Shown here piece by piece: positions 24,339 through 34,287 of a stretch of DNA of 37,978 bases (positions within the stretch are counted from its first letter, which is position 1; every line of letters starts with the position of its first letter). This DNA comes from Acidobacteriota bacterium. Lineage in GTDB: Bacteria; Actinomycetota; Acidimicrobiia; Spongiisociales; UBA5794. Under the pieces are notes generated by a model. That model was given only the letters and a program-made list of their open reading frames with translations, had not been told where the DNA came from and ran no database searches. The stretch spans positions 1 to 37,978 of the forward strand of contig JADFIY010000004.1 of assembly GCA_022566415.1 (NCBI GenBank), written 5' to 3'. Position numbers and translations under genes: made by a program.

Positions 24339-25424
24339 TCAGGCGAACTTATGGACGAGATCGACAAGCCGGCTGGCGTAGCCCATCTCATTGTCGTACC
24401 AGCCGAAGACCTTGACCAGGTCATCGGTGACCATCGTCGAGCCCGCGTCGAAGATCACCGAGTGCGGGTCCCCGATGATATCTGACGACACGAGGGCCTC
24501 TTCGCTGTACCTGACGATGCCCTTGAACGGCCCTTCTGCAGCGTCGCGGAATGCAGCGTTGACCGCATCCGTCGTGACCCCCTCGGTTTCGATCGAGACC
24601 ACAAGGTCGGTGATCGACCCGTCTGCCACCGGCACCCGCAACGCCGTTGCCTCCAGCTTGCCTTCCATCTCTGGCATGACCTTGCCGACGGCGCTGGCGG
24701 CCCCGGTCGATGTCGGGATGACGTTGATCGCAGCCGCCCTGGCGCGACGCGGGTCCTGGTGAACCAGGTCGAGGATGCGTTGATCGTTGGTGTAGGCGTG
24801 AATGGTGGTGAACATGCCGCGTCGCACACCAAACGTGTCGTGGAGGATCTTGATCATGGGCGCCACGCAGTTGGTGGTGCACGAGGCGTTCGAGACGACC
24901 CGGTGCTGCTCGATATCGAGACCGCCATCGTTTACGCCGAGCACGACCGAATAGTCCGGGTCTCGCATCGGGGCAGACACGATGACCCACTTGGCCCCTG
25001 CCTCGAGGTGCTTGGATGCAGACTCATGGGTGAGGAACACCCCGGTCGACTCGATCACCACGTCGACCCCGAGATCACCCCATGGAAGGGTCGACGGGTC
25101 ACGCTCCGACAGCACCTTGAGTCGCTCACCATCGATCACGAGCTCGTCATCAGCGAGCTCGACCGACCCCTGATAGAGCCCGTGAATGGAGTCGTGTTTG
25201 AACAGATACGCCAATGTCCCCGGATCAGAAAGATCGTTGATGGCGACAACGTCGATCCCGACCGTGGCCTGCTTGAGCCTGGTCCAGGCATCGGCGATTC
25301 CCTTCGCATCGGTGATGTCTGACTCCGCCACCGCCTGCTTGAGGTTGGAGTAAAGGTCACCTCCCTTCGCCACCCTGAGGAAGTTGCGGCCGATCCGACC
25401 GAATCCGTTGATCGCTACGCGCAT
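24339..25424 (-). CDS. gap: Glyceraldehyde-3-phosphate dehydrogenase, type I, with N-terminal insertion
   Basis: The enzyme oxidises glyceraldehyde 3-phosphate to 1,3-bisphosphoglycerate with NAD(P). The dinucleotide motif INGFGRIGRN (5-14), active-site Cys182 in SNASCTTNC, the TTIHAYTNDQ histidine, and the C-terminal YDNEMGY are present. The protein is 361 residues against about 335 in the family. The excess lies between NFLR (14-17) and the second strand DVVAINDL, where about 39 residues replace the usual 10-15. The insertion is helical and charged (SDITDAKGIADAWTRLKQ). It starts the gap-pgk-tpiA run, 24 bases after yvcK. Confidence 0.97.
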   Translation of the reverse strand: MRVAINGFGRIGRNFLRVAKGGDLYSNLKQAVAESDITDAKGIADAWTRLKQATVGIDVVAINDLSDPGTLAYLFKHDSIHGLYQGSVELADDELVIDGERLKVLSERDPSTLPWGDLGVDVVIESTGVFLTHESASKHLEAGAKWVIVSAPMRDPDYSVVLGVNDGGLDIEQHRVVSNASCTTNCVAPMIKILHDTFGVRRGMFTTIHAYTNDQRILDLVHQDPRRARAAAINVIPTSTGAASAVGKVMPEMEGKLEATALRVPVADGSITDLVVSIETEGVTTDAVNAAFRDAAEGPFKGIVRYSEEALVSSDIIGDPHSVIFDAGSTMVTDDLVKVFGWYDNEMGYASRLVDLVHKFA

Positions 25425-25448
25425 GACAGGCCTTCCGGGTTTCTGGAG

Positions 25449-26423
25449 TTAGGTTTCGACGAGCCCCCGGAGCACCTCCCCCAGCGGGGAAGGATCGTGG
25501 ACCGGACGCTCGGCCTCGCGGTCGAGCAGGTCCGCTGTGATCAGGTCTACGCCATATGTGGCGATTGCCTCACCGTCGACCACCAGCTGTTCCTGGGGCG
25601 GGTCGACGTGCACCGGGGAATCGCTGGCGACGATAGCAGCGGGGGGGCGCAGCCCGGTCAAGTGGAGCAGGGCGTCGAGATGGTCGGCCGCGTCCAGACC
25701 GAGCGTCTCGCCATCCTGGGTCACCAGGTTGGTGATGTAGATGAGGCTGGCCTTCGCGCGGTTGACCGCGTCGGTGATGCCGGAAACGGCGAGTGTTGCG
25801 ATCACCGACGTATACAGGCTGCCGGGCCCGAGGACGATCTGATCGGCGGCGTCGATTGCGCGAATCGCCGACTCCGAGGCCGGAGCATCGGGAGGCAAGA
25901 CACCGATGCGACCGATGGTTCCCCTGGCCTGCGCAATGTTCACCTGACCGGCGATCGTCTTGCCGTCTATGACCGCCTCGAGGCCCAGGTGCATCGGCGA
26001 AACCGGGAGCACGGATCCAAGCGCGCCGAGCAACTGCTCGGATGACCGAAGTGCGAGCTCGAACGATCCTTCGATGTCGGCAAGAGCGGCGATCATGAGA
26101 TTCCCGAGCGAATGCCCCTCGACGTCGGCACCGGTAAAGCGGTACCCGAAGAGGCGGCGCCACACCGACTCTTCCGGGGTCAGCGCGATGAGACACTTCC
26201 GTATATCCCCCGGCGGTGGGATATCGAGCTCCTGCGCCAGCCGGCCAGACGAGCCTCCGTCGTCTGCCACGGTCACGATGGCGTCGATACTCCCGGCGTA
26301 GCCCTGGATCGCCCGCAATGCCTGGGCCAGCCCCGTTCCACCGCCGATGGCTACCACCCTGGGGCCGCGTTCCTCCAAGTCTACGGAGTCGCCAACGGCC
26401 TCGGGCTCAGTGCCGATGGGCAT
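25449..26423 (-). CDS. yvcK: YvcK/gluconeogenesis-factor family protein
   Basis: YvcK proteins of the CofD-like fold bind UDP-sugars and control carbon flow into cell-wall precursors. The 324-residue product has VVAIGGGTGLAQALRA (nucleotide loop), TVADDGGSSGRL (family motif), PPGDIRKCLIAL, GHSLGNLMIAAL, and LGPGSLYTSVIATL. The ATG at 26423 lies inside the end of rapZ (17-base overlap). In Actinomycetota whiA normally follows directly; here only 24 bases separate yvcK from gap. Confidence 0.94.
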   Translation of the reverse strand: MPIGTEPEAVGDSVDLEERGPRVVAIGGGTGLAQALRAIQGYAGSIDAIVTVADDGGSSGRLAQELDIPPPGDIRKCLIALTPEESVWRRLFGYRFTGADVEGHSLGNLMIAALADIEGSFELALRSSEQLLGALGSVLPVSPMHLGLEAVIDGKTIAGQVNIAQARGTIGRIGVLPPDAPASESAIRAIDAADQIVLGPGSLYTSVIATLAVSGITDAVNRAKASLIYITNLVTQDGETLGLDAADHLDALLHLTGLRPPAAIVASDSPVHVDPPQEQLVVDGEAIATYGVDLITADLLDREAERPVHDPSPLGEVLRGLVET

Positions 26424-27318
26424 CGTCTGGACCAAGCCCGGCGTCGCGGTGGTGGAGCGTGGTTTCGACGCCTGAGCTGCGCAGATGCTCGGCGATCTCG
26501 TCGGCGATAGTGACAGATCGGTGTCGGCCACCGGTGCAGCCGACACCGATGGTCAGGTACGACTTCCCCTCGCGTTCGTACTCCGGGATGAGAAAGTCGA
26601 GGAGATCGGACACTTTCTCAAGGAACACGCGGGCCTCGTCGTGGGAGAAGACGTAGTCACGAACGGCGGCATCTCTCCCTGTTTGGTCACGAAGCTCGGG
26701 AACCCAGTACGGGTTGGGCAGAAAGCGTACGTCGAACAACAGGTCGAGGACTCTAGGAACGCCGAGCTTGAACCCGAACGAAGTGACATCGACCTGCAGC
26801 CTCCCTTCGGGCAGCCCGCGGGCAAACGCATTTCTGAGGCGGCTCCCGAGCTCGTGAACGTTGAGGTTGGTGGTGTCGGCGATCACATCTCCGAGCGCCC
26901 TCACCTCGATCAGAGCGCTTCGCTCGGCTGCGATCGATTCACCGAGGGTCGCACCGGGGAGGGGATGGGGCCTGCGGTTCTCCTCGTAGCGGCGAATCAG
27001 CACCCCGTCGTCGGCGTCCAGATAGAGCACCGTCGTGCGCAGGCCCTTGCCCCGCAGGGTCGTGACTGCCTCGGCTAACTCGTCGGCAGTGATTCCACCC
27101 CTGGTGTCGACCACGACTGCAAAACGATCTCGATCGCCATCTCCAACCCCGGATCCGCGCACCACATCGACAATGAGCGATGCAGGAAGGTTGTCGATGA
27201 CGAAATAGCCGAGGTCTTCGAGCACCTTGGCCGCTGCAGAACGACCAGCACCCGACATCCCGGTTACGACGACCACATGCGGCTCTTGTGGTTCACCGGG
27301 GTCCACCGCGTCATCCAT
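26407..27318 (-). CDS. rapZ: RapZ-family nucleotide-binding adaptor protein
   Basis: The 303-residue product has the N-terminal P-loop in TGMSGAGRSAAAKVLEDLG, followed by YFVIDNLP, and a C-terminal domain with SFGFKLGVP, DVRFLPNPYW and the IGVGCTGGRHRSV motif that binds glucosamine 6-phosphate in E. coli RapZ. It belongs to the conserved uvrC-rapZ-yvcK block and is implicated in sensing amino-sugar precursors; the actinobacterial target is not established. The Arg in place of the P-loop Lys (GAGRS) is common in actinobacterial forms. Confidence 0.95.
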   Translation of the reverse strand: MDDAVDPGEPQEPHVVVVTGMSGAGRSAAAKVLEDLGYFVIDNLPASLIVDVVRGSGVGDGDRDRFAVVVDTRGGITADELAEAVTTLRGKGLRTTVLYLDADDGVLIRRYEENRRPHPLPGATLGESIAAERSALIEVRALGDVIADTTNLNVHELGSRLRNAFARGLPEGRLQVDVTSFGFKLGVPRVLDLLFDVRFLPNPYWVPELRDQTGRDAAVRDYVFSHDEARVFLEKVSDLLDFLIPEYEREGKSYLTIGVGCTGGRHRSVTIADEIAEHLRSSGVETTLHHRDAGLGPDDAHRH

Positions 27319-27332
27319 GCTGTATACCCGCT

Positions 27333-27554
27333 GGAGACTCGGGACCCGAAGCTTGCAACTCTTCGTCTCCCCCGGCTTTGCGGGGGAGACGCGGCGAAGC
27401 TGATGCTTCGCCGCAGAGGGGGTCCTGGGGCTTCCTAGACCTCATTTCGTGATCAGCGACCTTCCAGAGCCCCCTCTGCGTCGTCGCTGGGCGACTCCGT
27501 GTCTCCCCCACTTCGTGGGAGAGACGAAGACGCTCGCCACTTGCGACTTGCGAC
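27333..27554. repeat. Composite palindromic region between uvrC and rapZ
   Basis: The 236-base gap is packed with structure. Degenerate 7-mers (GGAGACT, CGGGACC, CGAAGCT, TGCAACT) run from 27333. Four stems follow: 27364-27391 (11 bp), 27392-27413 (9 bp), 27412-27480 (11-bp arms CGCAGAGGGGG and complement) and 27501-27525 (11 bp, one mismatch). CTTCGTCTC (27361-27369) also pairs with GAGACGAAG (27521-27529), enclosing the rest. A heptamer array (TCGCCAC, TTGCGAC, TTGCGAC from 27534) abuts the uvrC stop. No ORF is credible. Confidence 0.85.
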
Positions 27555-29381
27555 TCACTCATGAAGTGTCTCCCACAGGGTCTCTGCCACCCTATCCGGA
27601 ACAACCCCGATGAGGTCTTCTTTCGACGCTGCCCTGATTCCCTTGAGTGAGCCGAATTCCCTCACCAGGGCACGCTTGCGGGCTGGCCCGATCCCATCGA
27701 CATCGTCGAGAATCGAGTCGATCATCCGTTTGGTCCTCAGCTTCCTGTGATAGGCGACTGCGAACCGGTGCGCCTCGTCGCGAACCCGCTGCAGCAGGTA
27801 CAACGACTCGCTCCCTCTGGCGATCGTGATCGGCTCGTTCCTCCCCGGCAGGTAGACCTCTTCGAGCCGCTTCGCCAGGCCGACGGCGGGGATGTCGATC
27901 CCGAGCTCGGCGAGCACAGCAACGGCTCTCCCCAGTTGACCGGCACCACCGTCTACAACGACAAGCGACGGCGGGTAGGCGAACTTGCCCCGCTCCTCCA
28001 CGGGCAGCTCCCGATCGATGAGGTACGCGGTGAAGCGACGCCGCAGCGTCTCCTCCATGGCGGCGAAGTCGTCCTGGCCTGCGACCGTCCTGATCCTGAA
28101 GCGCCGGTAGTCCGACTTCTTCGGCAACCCGTCTTCAAAGACGACCATCGAAGCAACCGTGTCCCTCCCCTGGATCGTTGACACGTCGTAACACTCGATT
28201 CTGAGCGGGGGCTTGTCGAGGCCCAGCACGTCCTGTAGGTCGTTGAGTGCCCTCGCCCTTGCGTTGTGGTCCGAATGGCGTCGCAGCCGGTGACGACGGA
28301 ACTCTTCATTGGCATTGTCGATCGCGGTTTGCATGATCCGGCGCTTGGCGCCCCGCTGCGGCACCCGTAGCGAGACCATGGAACCCCTCCGGTCGGTCAG
28401 CCATACCTGCCACATGTCGTCGTCTTCTGGGAGCTCCTGGACGAGCACGGTTGGCGGCGGTCGGTCGGCGCCATAGAGACGTCCGAGCAGGATGCCGACC
28501 AGCCCGGCGGTGGTCACCTCCTCGACCCGGTCGACGACGGTCGTCTTGCGCCCGGTGACGCGGCCGCGACGCACGTTGAGCACCACGAGCACGGCCTCGA
28601 GCTCATCCAACGCCAGACCGACGATATCGAAGTCCTCCTGCCGATCGGTGACGAGCTCCTGTCGCTCCATCGCCTTGCGCACCGCGATGAGCCGATCCCG
28701 TAACCTCCCCGCCTGCTCGTAGTCCTGTGCGTGCGACGCGCGTTCCATCTCCTCGTCGAGCCGGTCGGTCACCGCCGATGTGTCGCCGGCGAGGAAGGAA
28801 GCAAGACCCTCGACATGCTCGGCGTAGGTCGCAGCATCGACCGCACCGACGCACGGCGCCGAGCACTTCTCGATGTGGGCGAGCAGACACGGCCGGCCGG
28901 CCGCTTCATGGCGCCGGTACTTGGCGTCGGAGCAAGTGCGAATGGGAAATGTCCTGAGCAGGAGGTCGAGCGTTTGCCGAATCGAGTATGCGTGCGCGTA
29001 TGGACCGAAGTACACGACCCCCTTGCGTCGCTTTCCGCGCATCACCATCGCCCGCGGCCACTCCTCATCGGCGGTGATCGCCAGATACGGGAAACTCTTG
29101 TCGTCGCGTAGTCGGATGTTGAAGCGAGGCTGATGTTCCTGGACCAGCGAGTACTCGAGCATGATGGCGGCGACGTCGCTCGGGGTGACGATCCATTCCA
29201 GGGAGTCGGCTGCCGTCGTCATCGCCACCGTCTTGAGCGGCAGATCGGCCGCCCAGTAATTGGCGAGCCTCTTTCGCAACGATCGGGCCTTGCCCACGTA
29301 GAGGATCTCGCCGTGTTCATCGCGAAACAGGTACACACCCGGCGTGTCGGGAATCTCGGAAGGCGGTGGGCGGCGAACCAT
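27555..29381 (-). CDS. uvrC: UvrC, excision nuclease subunit C
   Basis: UvrC makes the 3' and 5' incisions in nucleotide excision repair. The 608 residues show the GIY-YIG domain (about 11-90, PDTPGVYLFRDEHGEILYVG), a Cys-containing region (CLLAHIEKCSAPC), the UVR motif (about 200-235, EEMERASHAQDYEQAGRLRD), the RNase H-like nuclease (about 380-540, ECYDVSTIQG, VVDGGAGQLG) and tandem HhH motifs at the end (IDSILDDVDGIGPARKRALV). The start is ATG at 29381; no strong ribosome site is seen. Confidence 0.97.
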   Translation of the reverse strand: MVRRPPPSEIPDTPGVYLFRDEHGEILYVGKARSLRKRLANYWAADLPLKTVAMTTAADSLEWIVTPSDVAAIMLEYSLVQEHQPRFNIRLRDDKSFPYLAITADEEWPRAMVMRGKRRKGVVYFGPYAHAYSIRQTLDLLLRTFPIRTCSDAKYRRHEAAGRPCLLAHIEKCSAPCVGAVDAATYAEHVEGLASFLAGDTSAVTDRLDEEMERASHAQDYEQAGRLRDRLIAVRKAMERQELVTDRQEDFDIVGLALDELEAVLVVLNVRRGRVTGRKTTVVDRVEEVTTAGLVGILLGRLYGADRPPPTVLVQELPEDDDMWQVWLTDRRGSMVSLRVPQRGAKRRIMQTAIDNANEEFRRHRLRRHSDHNARARALNDLQDVLGLDKPPLRIECYDVSTIQGRDTVASMVVFEDGLPKKSDYRRFRIRTVAGQDDFAAMEETLRRRFTAYLIDRELPVEERGKFAYPPSLVVVDGGAGQLGRAVAVLAELGIDIPAVGLAKRLEEVYLPGRNEPITIARGSESLYLLQRVRDEAHRFAVAYHRKLRTKRMIDSILDDVDGIGPARKRALVREFGSLKGIRAASKEDLIGVVPDRVAETLWETLHE

Positions 29382-29427
29382 GTTCTTGATGGTACGTACG
29401 TGAGGCGGGCATTACGGCAGTATGAGA

Positions 29428-29523
29428 GTCGTCAGTCATCAGTCCTCAGTCATCAGCCAGAGACCTCTTGCTGAAGACTGAACACTGTGCACTCTTGTGT
29501 TGCTGAAGGCTGAAGACTGAAGA
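29428..29523. repeat. Heptanucleotide arrays, GTCATCA and CTGAAGA types
   Basis: Units GTCGTCA, GTCATCA, GTCCTCA, GTCATCA start at 29428 and step by 7. A second set, CTGAAGA, CTGAACA, CTGTGCA, starts at 29471. A third, CTGAAGG, CTGAAGA, CTGAAGA, runs 29503-29523 and touches the methyltransferase stop codon (29524-29526). These fill most of the 142-base gap before uvrC. Confidence 0.85.
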
Positions 29524-30228
29524 CTATTTCCGCCATCTGGCGCCGAAGAACCTGGGTATGCCCTCTTGACCGATGTAGCCGGGATCTCTTTCGATGGCAG
29601 CCGCACCCAGCGGTCGCTCCTCGACAGCCTGCAGAGCCCATCCCGCTGTGGCCGCCGCGGTGAGGAGCTTGGCAATCGACCGATGATGGAAAACCACCGA
29701 TCGATCCCCCGCCGGCTGCAAAGACGACCCGTCCTCCAGATAGCTGCCCCAGCGCCACAGGACCTCGCCGTCGACGTCTACTAATGGACCGGAGCCTGGG
29801 GCGGTGAAGCCGGGGTGGTTGATGACCACGATCAACGAGCCGCCGGCCCTGACCACCCGTATCGTCTCGGTGAAGAACTCGCCGGCATCCGCGATCAGGT
29901 CGAGCACGAAAACCGATAGTGCGCTATCGACCGACCCGGCCTGCAGCCACGACAGCCCGGGCAGCTCGGCGCAGACCACCGGTGCCGAGGAGGCGGCGTC
30001 GGTGAGCAGCTGCAACGACCAGTCACACCCGATGGTCTGCACCCCCCTCGTCGACAGCCAGCGAAGCCACTGGCCTTCCCCGCAGCCAAGCTCGACTACC
30101 GTGCCTGGGTCTTTCGGCGTGAGGCGCTCCAGCATCGGTTCGATGTCCTCGCGGTACACGAGGTCGGTGGTCGCCTCCCTGCGCCACCACGGGGCAAGCT
30201 CATCCCAATTGTCAACCGCTATAGCCAT
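29524..30228 (-). CDS. SAM-dependent methyltransferase (class I)
   Basis: I take the ATG at 30228 as start; the longer frame to 30276 would overlap the divergent gene. The 234-residue product has the SAM motif I VVELGCGEGQWLRWLS (about 43-58), an acidic residue after strand 2 (IGCDWS), and later ALSVFVLDLIAD and GGSLIVVINHPGF, matching the Methyltransf_11 layout used by small-molecule or quinone-type methyltransferases. The substrate cannot be inferred. The start-to-start distance to the divergent gene is only 26-38 bases, so their promoters overlap the coding starts. Confidence 0.85.
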   Translation of the reverse strand: MAIAVDNWDELAPWWRREATTDLVYREDIEPMLERLTPKDPGTVVELGCGEGQWLRWLSTRGVQTIGCDWSLQLLTDAASSAPVVCAELPGLSWLQAGSVDSALSVFVLDLIADAGEFFTETIRVVRAGGSLIVVINHPGFTAPGSGPLVDVDGEVLWRWGSYLEDGSSLQPAGDRSVVFHHRSIAKLLTAAATAGWALQAVEERPLGAAAIERDPGYIGQEGIPRFFGARWRK

Positions 30229-30254
30229 GAGACATTTACTCCGAAACTTGTAGC

Positions 30255-31430
30255 GTGAACCCTTCCATGCAAGCACATGCTGGACAGGCGCGGCGCTGGC
30301 CTTTCTGGTTCTTGATCGCGTCGCTTGCCGGGCTCATCATCGGTTTCCTCCCCGCCGCCCTCGGTAATCCGACCGTGTACACCGCCGACCCGCAGTTGTA
30401 CTCCGAAGCGATGGGTCGCATGTTCGGCGGCGAGATCCCGTATTTGGATTTCGACTTCGAGCACGTGCCCGTTGCCATCGCCCCCATGTCGCTGGCGCAC
30501 ATCATCGCTTCCATCACTGGGCTTCCGTTCGGTTACCCGTTCATGATCATCATGCTGGTCATGGTTTTCGTCACCGGCATTCTGGTGGTTCGGATCGGTG
30601 AAGACCTCGGCCTGGGCGATGTCGGCCTCCGCTGGGTGGTGATGGTGGCCCCGATGCTGGTGATCATTCCTCACCGGGTCGACGCGCTTTCGGTGATGCT
30701 GGCCGTGGCGGCGATCTTCTTCGCCGTTCGCCGGAAGGAGGTGGCATCGTTTGGCTCAGCCATCGGAGCAGTCCTTGCCAAGGGCTGGCCGGTGGTTCTT
30801 GCCGCCGTAGATTGGTGGCGAGGAAAGCGCCAGCGCGCCTTCGGGTTGGTGGGCGTCACTGTTGCCATGGGTGTGATTTTGCTGGCCCTGCCTGGGTTCC
30901 GCGCCGGGCGTTCCTTTGTCGGGGTCCATGAGGAGACGGTGAGCGGGACAATCGTCATCGTCTGGCGGCTTCTGGTGGGCACCAACCCGCAGATCATCGA
31001 TTCCGCAGGCGCCGTGTATGTGGGAACCGGTGCCTGGGCGCTGGCCCTCAATCTTGTGGTCGGGTGTGCCATCGGTTTCGCGGCCCTGACGGTGCTGCGC
31101 AGGTCGTTCAGCTGGCAGGGTGCGGTGGCTGTTACCGGGGCCCTGACGTACGCGGTGCTGCTCGCCTCACCGTTGTTGTCGACCCAATTCCTTCTGTGGC
31201 CCATCCCGTTCGTCGCCCTCACCGGGTCACGGCAGGGACGGTGGCTCCTGACCACGGCCGCGGTGATATCGGTGGCCCTGACCGGAATCTGGTTCCCCGG
31301 CGAGCTGTGGTGGCACACCGGGTGGCTGATCCGGAACGTTGTGCTGGTGGCGGCTGCGATTTACGGCGTCCGCGATGCCGTCGCGACGACCTACGAAGCG
31401 AGCACCTCGCGGAGGAACTTGCCGGTGTAG
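30255..31430 (+). CDS. Multi-spanning membrane protein, GT-C glycosyltransferase-like (GT87/DUF2029-like)
   Basis: The frame opens with GTG at 30255 or ATG at 30267. About ten hydrophobic spans are visible in 391 residues. The first extracytoplasmic loop carries [20 protein letters not shown] followed by DFDFEHVP, the acidic-aromatic loop typical of polyprenyl-phosphate-mannose-dependent transferases. This suggests transfer of a sugar to envelope polymer or lipid; the identity of the sugar is unknown. The last 40 bases overlap the 3' end of uvrA on the opposite strand. Confidence 0.75.
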   Translation: MNPSMQAHAGQARRWPFWFLIASLAGLIIGFLPAALGNPTVYTADPQLYSEAMGRMFGGEIPYLDFDFEHVPVAIAPMSLAHIIASITGLPFGYPFMIIMLVMVFVTGILVVRIGEDLGLGDVGLRWVVMVAPMLVIIPHRVDALSVMLAVAAIFFAVRRKEVASFGSAIGAVLAKGWPVVLAAVDWWRGKRQRAFGLVGVTVAMGVILLALPGFRAGRSFVGVHEETVSGTIVIVWRLLVGTNPQIIDSAGAVYVGTGAWALALNLVVGCAIGFAALTVLRRSFSWQGAVAVTGALTYAVLLASPLLSTQFLLWPIPFVALTGSRQGRWLLTTAAVISVALTGIWFPGELWWHTGWLIRNVVLVAAAIYGVRDAVATTYEASTSRRNLPV

Positions 31431-34216
31431 GACTCTGGGATCTCAACCACCTGTTCCGGCGTCCCCTCGGCCACGATTCTCCCGCCTCCATCGCCTCCCT
31501 CAGGGCCGAGATCGATGATCCAGTCCGCGGTCTTCACCACATCGAGGTTGTGCTCGATCACCACCACGGTGTTTCCAGCCTCGACGAGCCGGTCGAGTAC
31601 CTGGAGCAGCTTTCTGATGTCCTCGAAGTGCAATCCAGTCGTCGGTTCGTCGAGGATGTAGAACGTGCTTCCCGTGGAGCGCTTGGCGAGCTCGGCGGCA
31701 AGCTTCACCCGCTGCGCCTCGCCCCCGGAGAGCGTCGGCGCCGGCTGACCGAGCCGGATGTAACCCAGGCCGACGTCATACAACGTCCCCAAGATCCTGG
31801 CGATACGCGGTTGGTTCTCGAAGAAGTGCAACGCCTCCTCGATCGACATGTCGAGTACGTCGGCGATCGAGTGACCCTTGAAGGTGACCTCGAGCGTGTC
31901 CCGGTTGTAGCGCCTTCCCTCGCATGTCTCGCACGGGATGTACACGTCGGGAAGAAAGTGCATTTCGATCTTGAGCGTCCCGTCGCCCTTGCATACCTCG
32001 CATCGGCCCCCGGCGACGTTGAAGGAGAATCGACCCGGTTTGTAACCCCGTTGCTTGGCATCGGGAGTGCTGGCGAACAGCTGGCGGATCGCATCGAACG
32101 CCTTGGTGTAAGTGACTGCGTTGGACCGGGGGGTGCGGCCGATCGGCGACTGGTCGATATTGATGATCTTGTCGATACGTTCGACTCCTTCCAGCGAGCG
32201 GTGACGGCCGGCGAGCGGCCGTGACCCGTGCAGCTCGGTGTGTAGCGCCCTGGACAGGGTGTCCTCGACGAGCGTCGACTTCCCGCTACCGGACACTCCC
32301 GTTACCGCGATCAGCTTTCCCAGCGGGAAGGCGACGTCAATATCTTGCAGGTTGTGCTGCTGCGCCCCGCGCACGATCAGGGAGGGACCGGCGCCGATAC
32401 GACGAGTCGCAGGTATCTCGATCTCCCTCCTTCCTGCGAGGTAGTCGCCGGTCACCGAGGTGGGCTCTGCGATCAGGTCGGCGATGGTTCCCTCGGCGAC
32501 GATGTTCCCCCCATGCTCTCCGGCGCCTGGGCCGATATCGACGATGTGGTCTGCGCTGCGGATCGTGTCCAGGTCATGCTCGACGACGATCAGCGTGTTG
32601 CCAAGGTTGCGGAGCCTGACCAGAGTCTCGATGAGCCGCTTGTTGTCGCGCTGGTGCAGCCCGACCGACGGCTCGTCCAGGATGTACAACACACCGACCA
32701 GGCCGGAACCAATCTGAGTGGCAAGCCGGATGCGCTGCGCCTCCCCCCCGGCAAGGGTCGCAGCCGATCGCATCAAGGTCAGATAGTCGAGACCTACGTC
32801 GAGCAGGAAATTCATCCTGGCCATGATCTCCTTGATGACGCGATCGGCGATCTGCACTTCGCGATCGGACAAGCCAAGCGACTCGAGGGCGGCGAAACCA
32901 TCTCGGAGCGAAAGCGCCGAAAGCTCAAAGATCGTCCACCCCCCGACGGTGACAGCAAGCGACACAGCGTTGAGGCGGCCGCCCTTGCAGGTCTCGCACG
33001 GCACCTGGCGCATGAACTGCTCGTAGTTGTCCCTCGCGCTATCGGTCTCGGCGTCCGCGTACCTGCGTGCCAACCATGGGAGCACGCCTTCGTAGGTGGT
33101 CTGATAGCGGCGGGTCCTCCCGAACCGGTTCTCATAGGTGACCGTGAACGGTCGATCCCCGGTCCCGGTCAGCAACAGCTCACGGTGACGCTTCGACAGT
33201 CGGCCCCACTGACGATCGACATCGATGCCCTCTTCCTCAGCGACGGCGCCGATCAGGCGCTGGTAGTAGGTCATCCGGTGCCGGCCGCGCCACGGAGCGA
33301 TAGCCCCCTCGGCCAGCGAACGCTCCGGCTGCGGGACGACGAGATCGGCATCGACCTGATAGCGGGTGCCGATTCCTGAGCAGTCCTGGCAGGCACCGTA
33401 TGGGCTGTTGAACGAGAAGTTCCTCGGTTGCAGCTCCTCAAACGACAAGCCGCACACCGGGCAGGCGAAGTGCTGGCTGAACGAGAGCGTAGGGCCGTCG
33501 ACGATGTCGACATGTGCGATCCCGTCGGCGAGGCGCAATGCGGTCTCCAGCGACTCGGTGAGGCGGCGTTCGATGCCCGGCTTGCGAACCAGGCGGTCGA
33601 CAACCACCTCGATCGTGTGTTGGAAATACCGGTCGAGCTTGATCGTTTCGGTGAGATCCCGCACCTCCCCGTCGATCCTCGCCCTGCTGAACCCCTCCTT
33701 TGCCAGGTCCGACAACAACGACTCGTATTCGCCTTTCCGGCCGCGGATGACGGGAGCGAGCACCTCGAATCGGGTCCCCTCTTCGAGCTCCAGCACTTTG
33801 TCGACGATCTGCTGCGATGTCTGGCGGGTGACCGGCGTGCCGTCGTTTGGGCAATGCGGGATGCCGATCCTTGCGAACAGCAGGCGCAAGTAGTCGTGGA
33901 TCTCGGTGACGGTCCCCACCGTCGACCGCGGGTTCTTGCCTGCGGTCTTCTGGTCGATCGAAATGGCCGGAGACAAGCCCTCGATGAAATCGACGTCGGG
34001 TTTGTCCATCTGGCCGAGGAACTGTCTGGCATAGGCGGAGAGGCTCTCCACATAGCGACGCTGGCCCTCGGCGTAGATAGTGTCAAATGCCAGCGACGAC
34101 TTCCCTGACCCGGAGAGACCAGTGAAGACGATCAGCTCACCCCTGGGAAGCTCGAGGTGGAGATCCTTCAGGTTGTGTTCGCGCGCACCACTGATGAGGA
34201 TCGTGTCCGCTGCCAC
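31391..34216 (-). CDS. uvrA: UvrA, excision nuclease ATPase subunit A
   Basis: UvrA dimers find DNA damage and load UvrB. The start GTG at 34216 gives a 941-residue protein starting [20 protein letters not shown]; the longer frame adds 25 non-conserved residues. Features include Walker [17 protein letters not shown], zinc-finger cysteines [13 protein letters not shown] and [16 protein letters not shown] with [10 protein letters not shown], signatures [18 protein letters not shown] and [12 protein letters not shown], and the second Walker [16 protein letters not shown]. An AAGGCGG precedes the GTG. Confidence 0.97.
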   Translation of the reverse strand: MAADTILISGAREHNLKDLHLELPRGELIVFTGLSGSGKSSLAFDTIYAEGQRRYVESLSAYARQFLGQMDKPDVDFIEGLSPAISIDQKTAGKNPRSTVGTVTEIHDYLRLLFARIGIPHCPNDGTPVTRQTSQQIVDKVLELEEGTRFEVLAPVIRGRKGEYESLLSDLAKEGFSRARIDGEVRDLTETIKLDRYFQHTIEVVVDRLVRKPGIERRLTESLETALRLADGIAHVDIVDGPTLSFSQHFACPVCGLSFEELQPRNFSFNSPYGACQDCSGIGTRYQVDADLVVPQPERSLAEGAIAPWRGRHRMTYYQRLIGAVAEEEGIDVDRQWGRLSKRHRELLLTGTGDRPFTVTYENRFGRTRRYQTTYEGVLPWLARRYADAETDSARDNYEQFMRQVPCETCKGGRLNAVSLAVTVGGWTIFELSALSLRDGFAALESLGLSDREVQIADRVIKEIMARMNFLLDVGLDYLTLMRSAATLAGGEAQRIRLATQIGSGLVGVLYILDEPSVGLHQRDNKRLIETLVRLRNLGNTLIVVEHDLDTIRSADHIVDIGPGAGEHGGNIVAEGTIADLIAEPTSVTGDYLAGRREIEIPATRRIGAGPSLIVRGAQQHNLQDIDVAFPLGKLIAVTGVSGSGKSTLVEDTLSRALHTELHGSRPLAGRHRSLEGVERIDKIINIDQSPIGRTPRSNAVTYTKAFDAIRQLFASTPDAKQRGYKPGRFSFNVAGGRCEVCKGDGTLKIEMHFLPDVYIPCETCEGRRYNRDTLEVTFKGHSIADVLDMSIEEALHFFENQPRIARILGTLYDVGLGYIRLGQPAPTLSGGEAQRVKLAAELAKRSTGSTFYILDEPTTGLHFEDIRKLLQVLDRLVEAGNTVVVIEHNLDVVKTADWIIDLGPEGGDGGGRIVAEGTPEQVVEIPESYTGKFLREVLAS

Positions 34217-34287
34217 CGCTACCGCCTTGTTCCGCCGGGGGCCCGCGCCCCCCTGGATCAGCGAGTGTACCGAACGCCTGTGACGAA

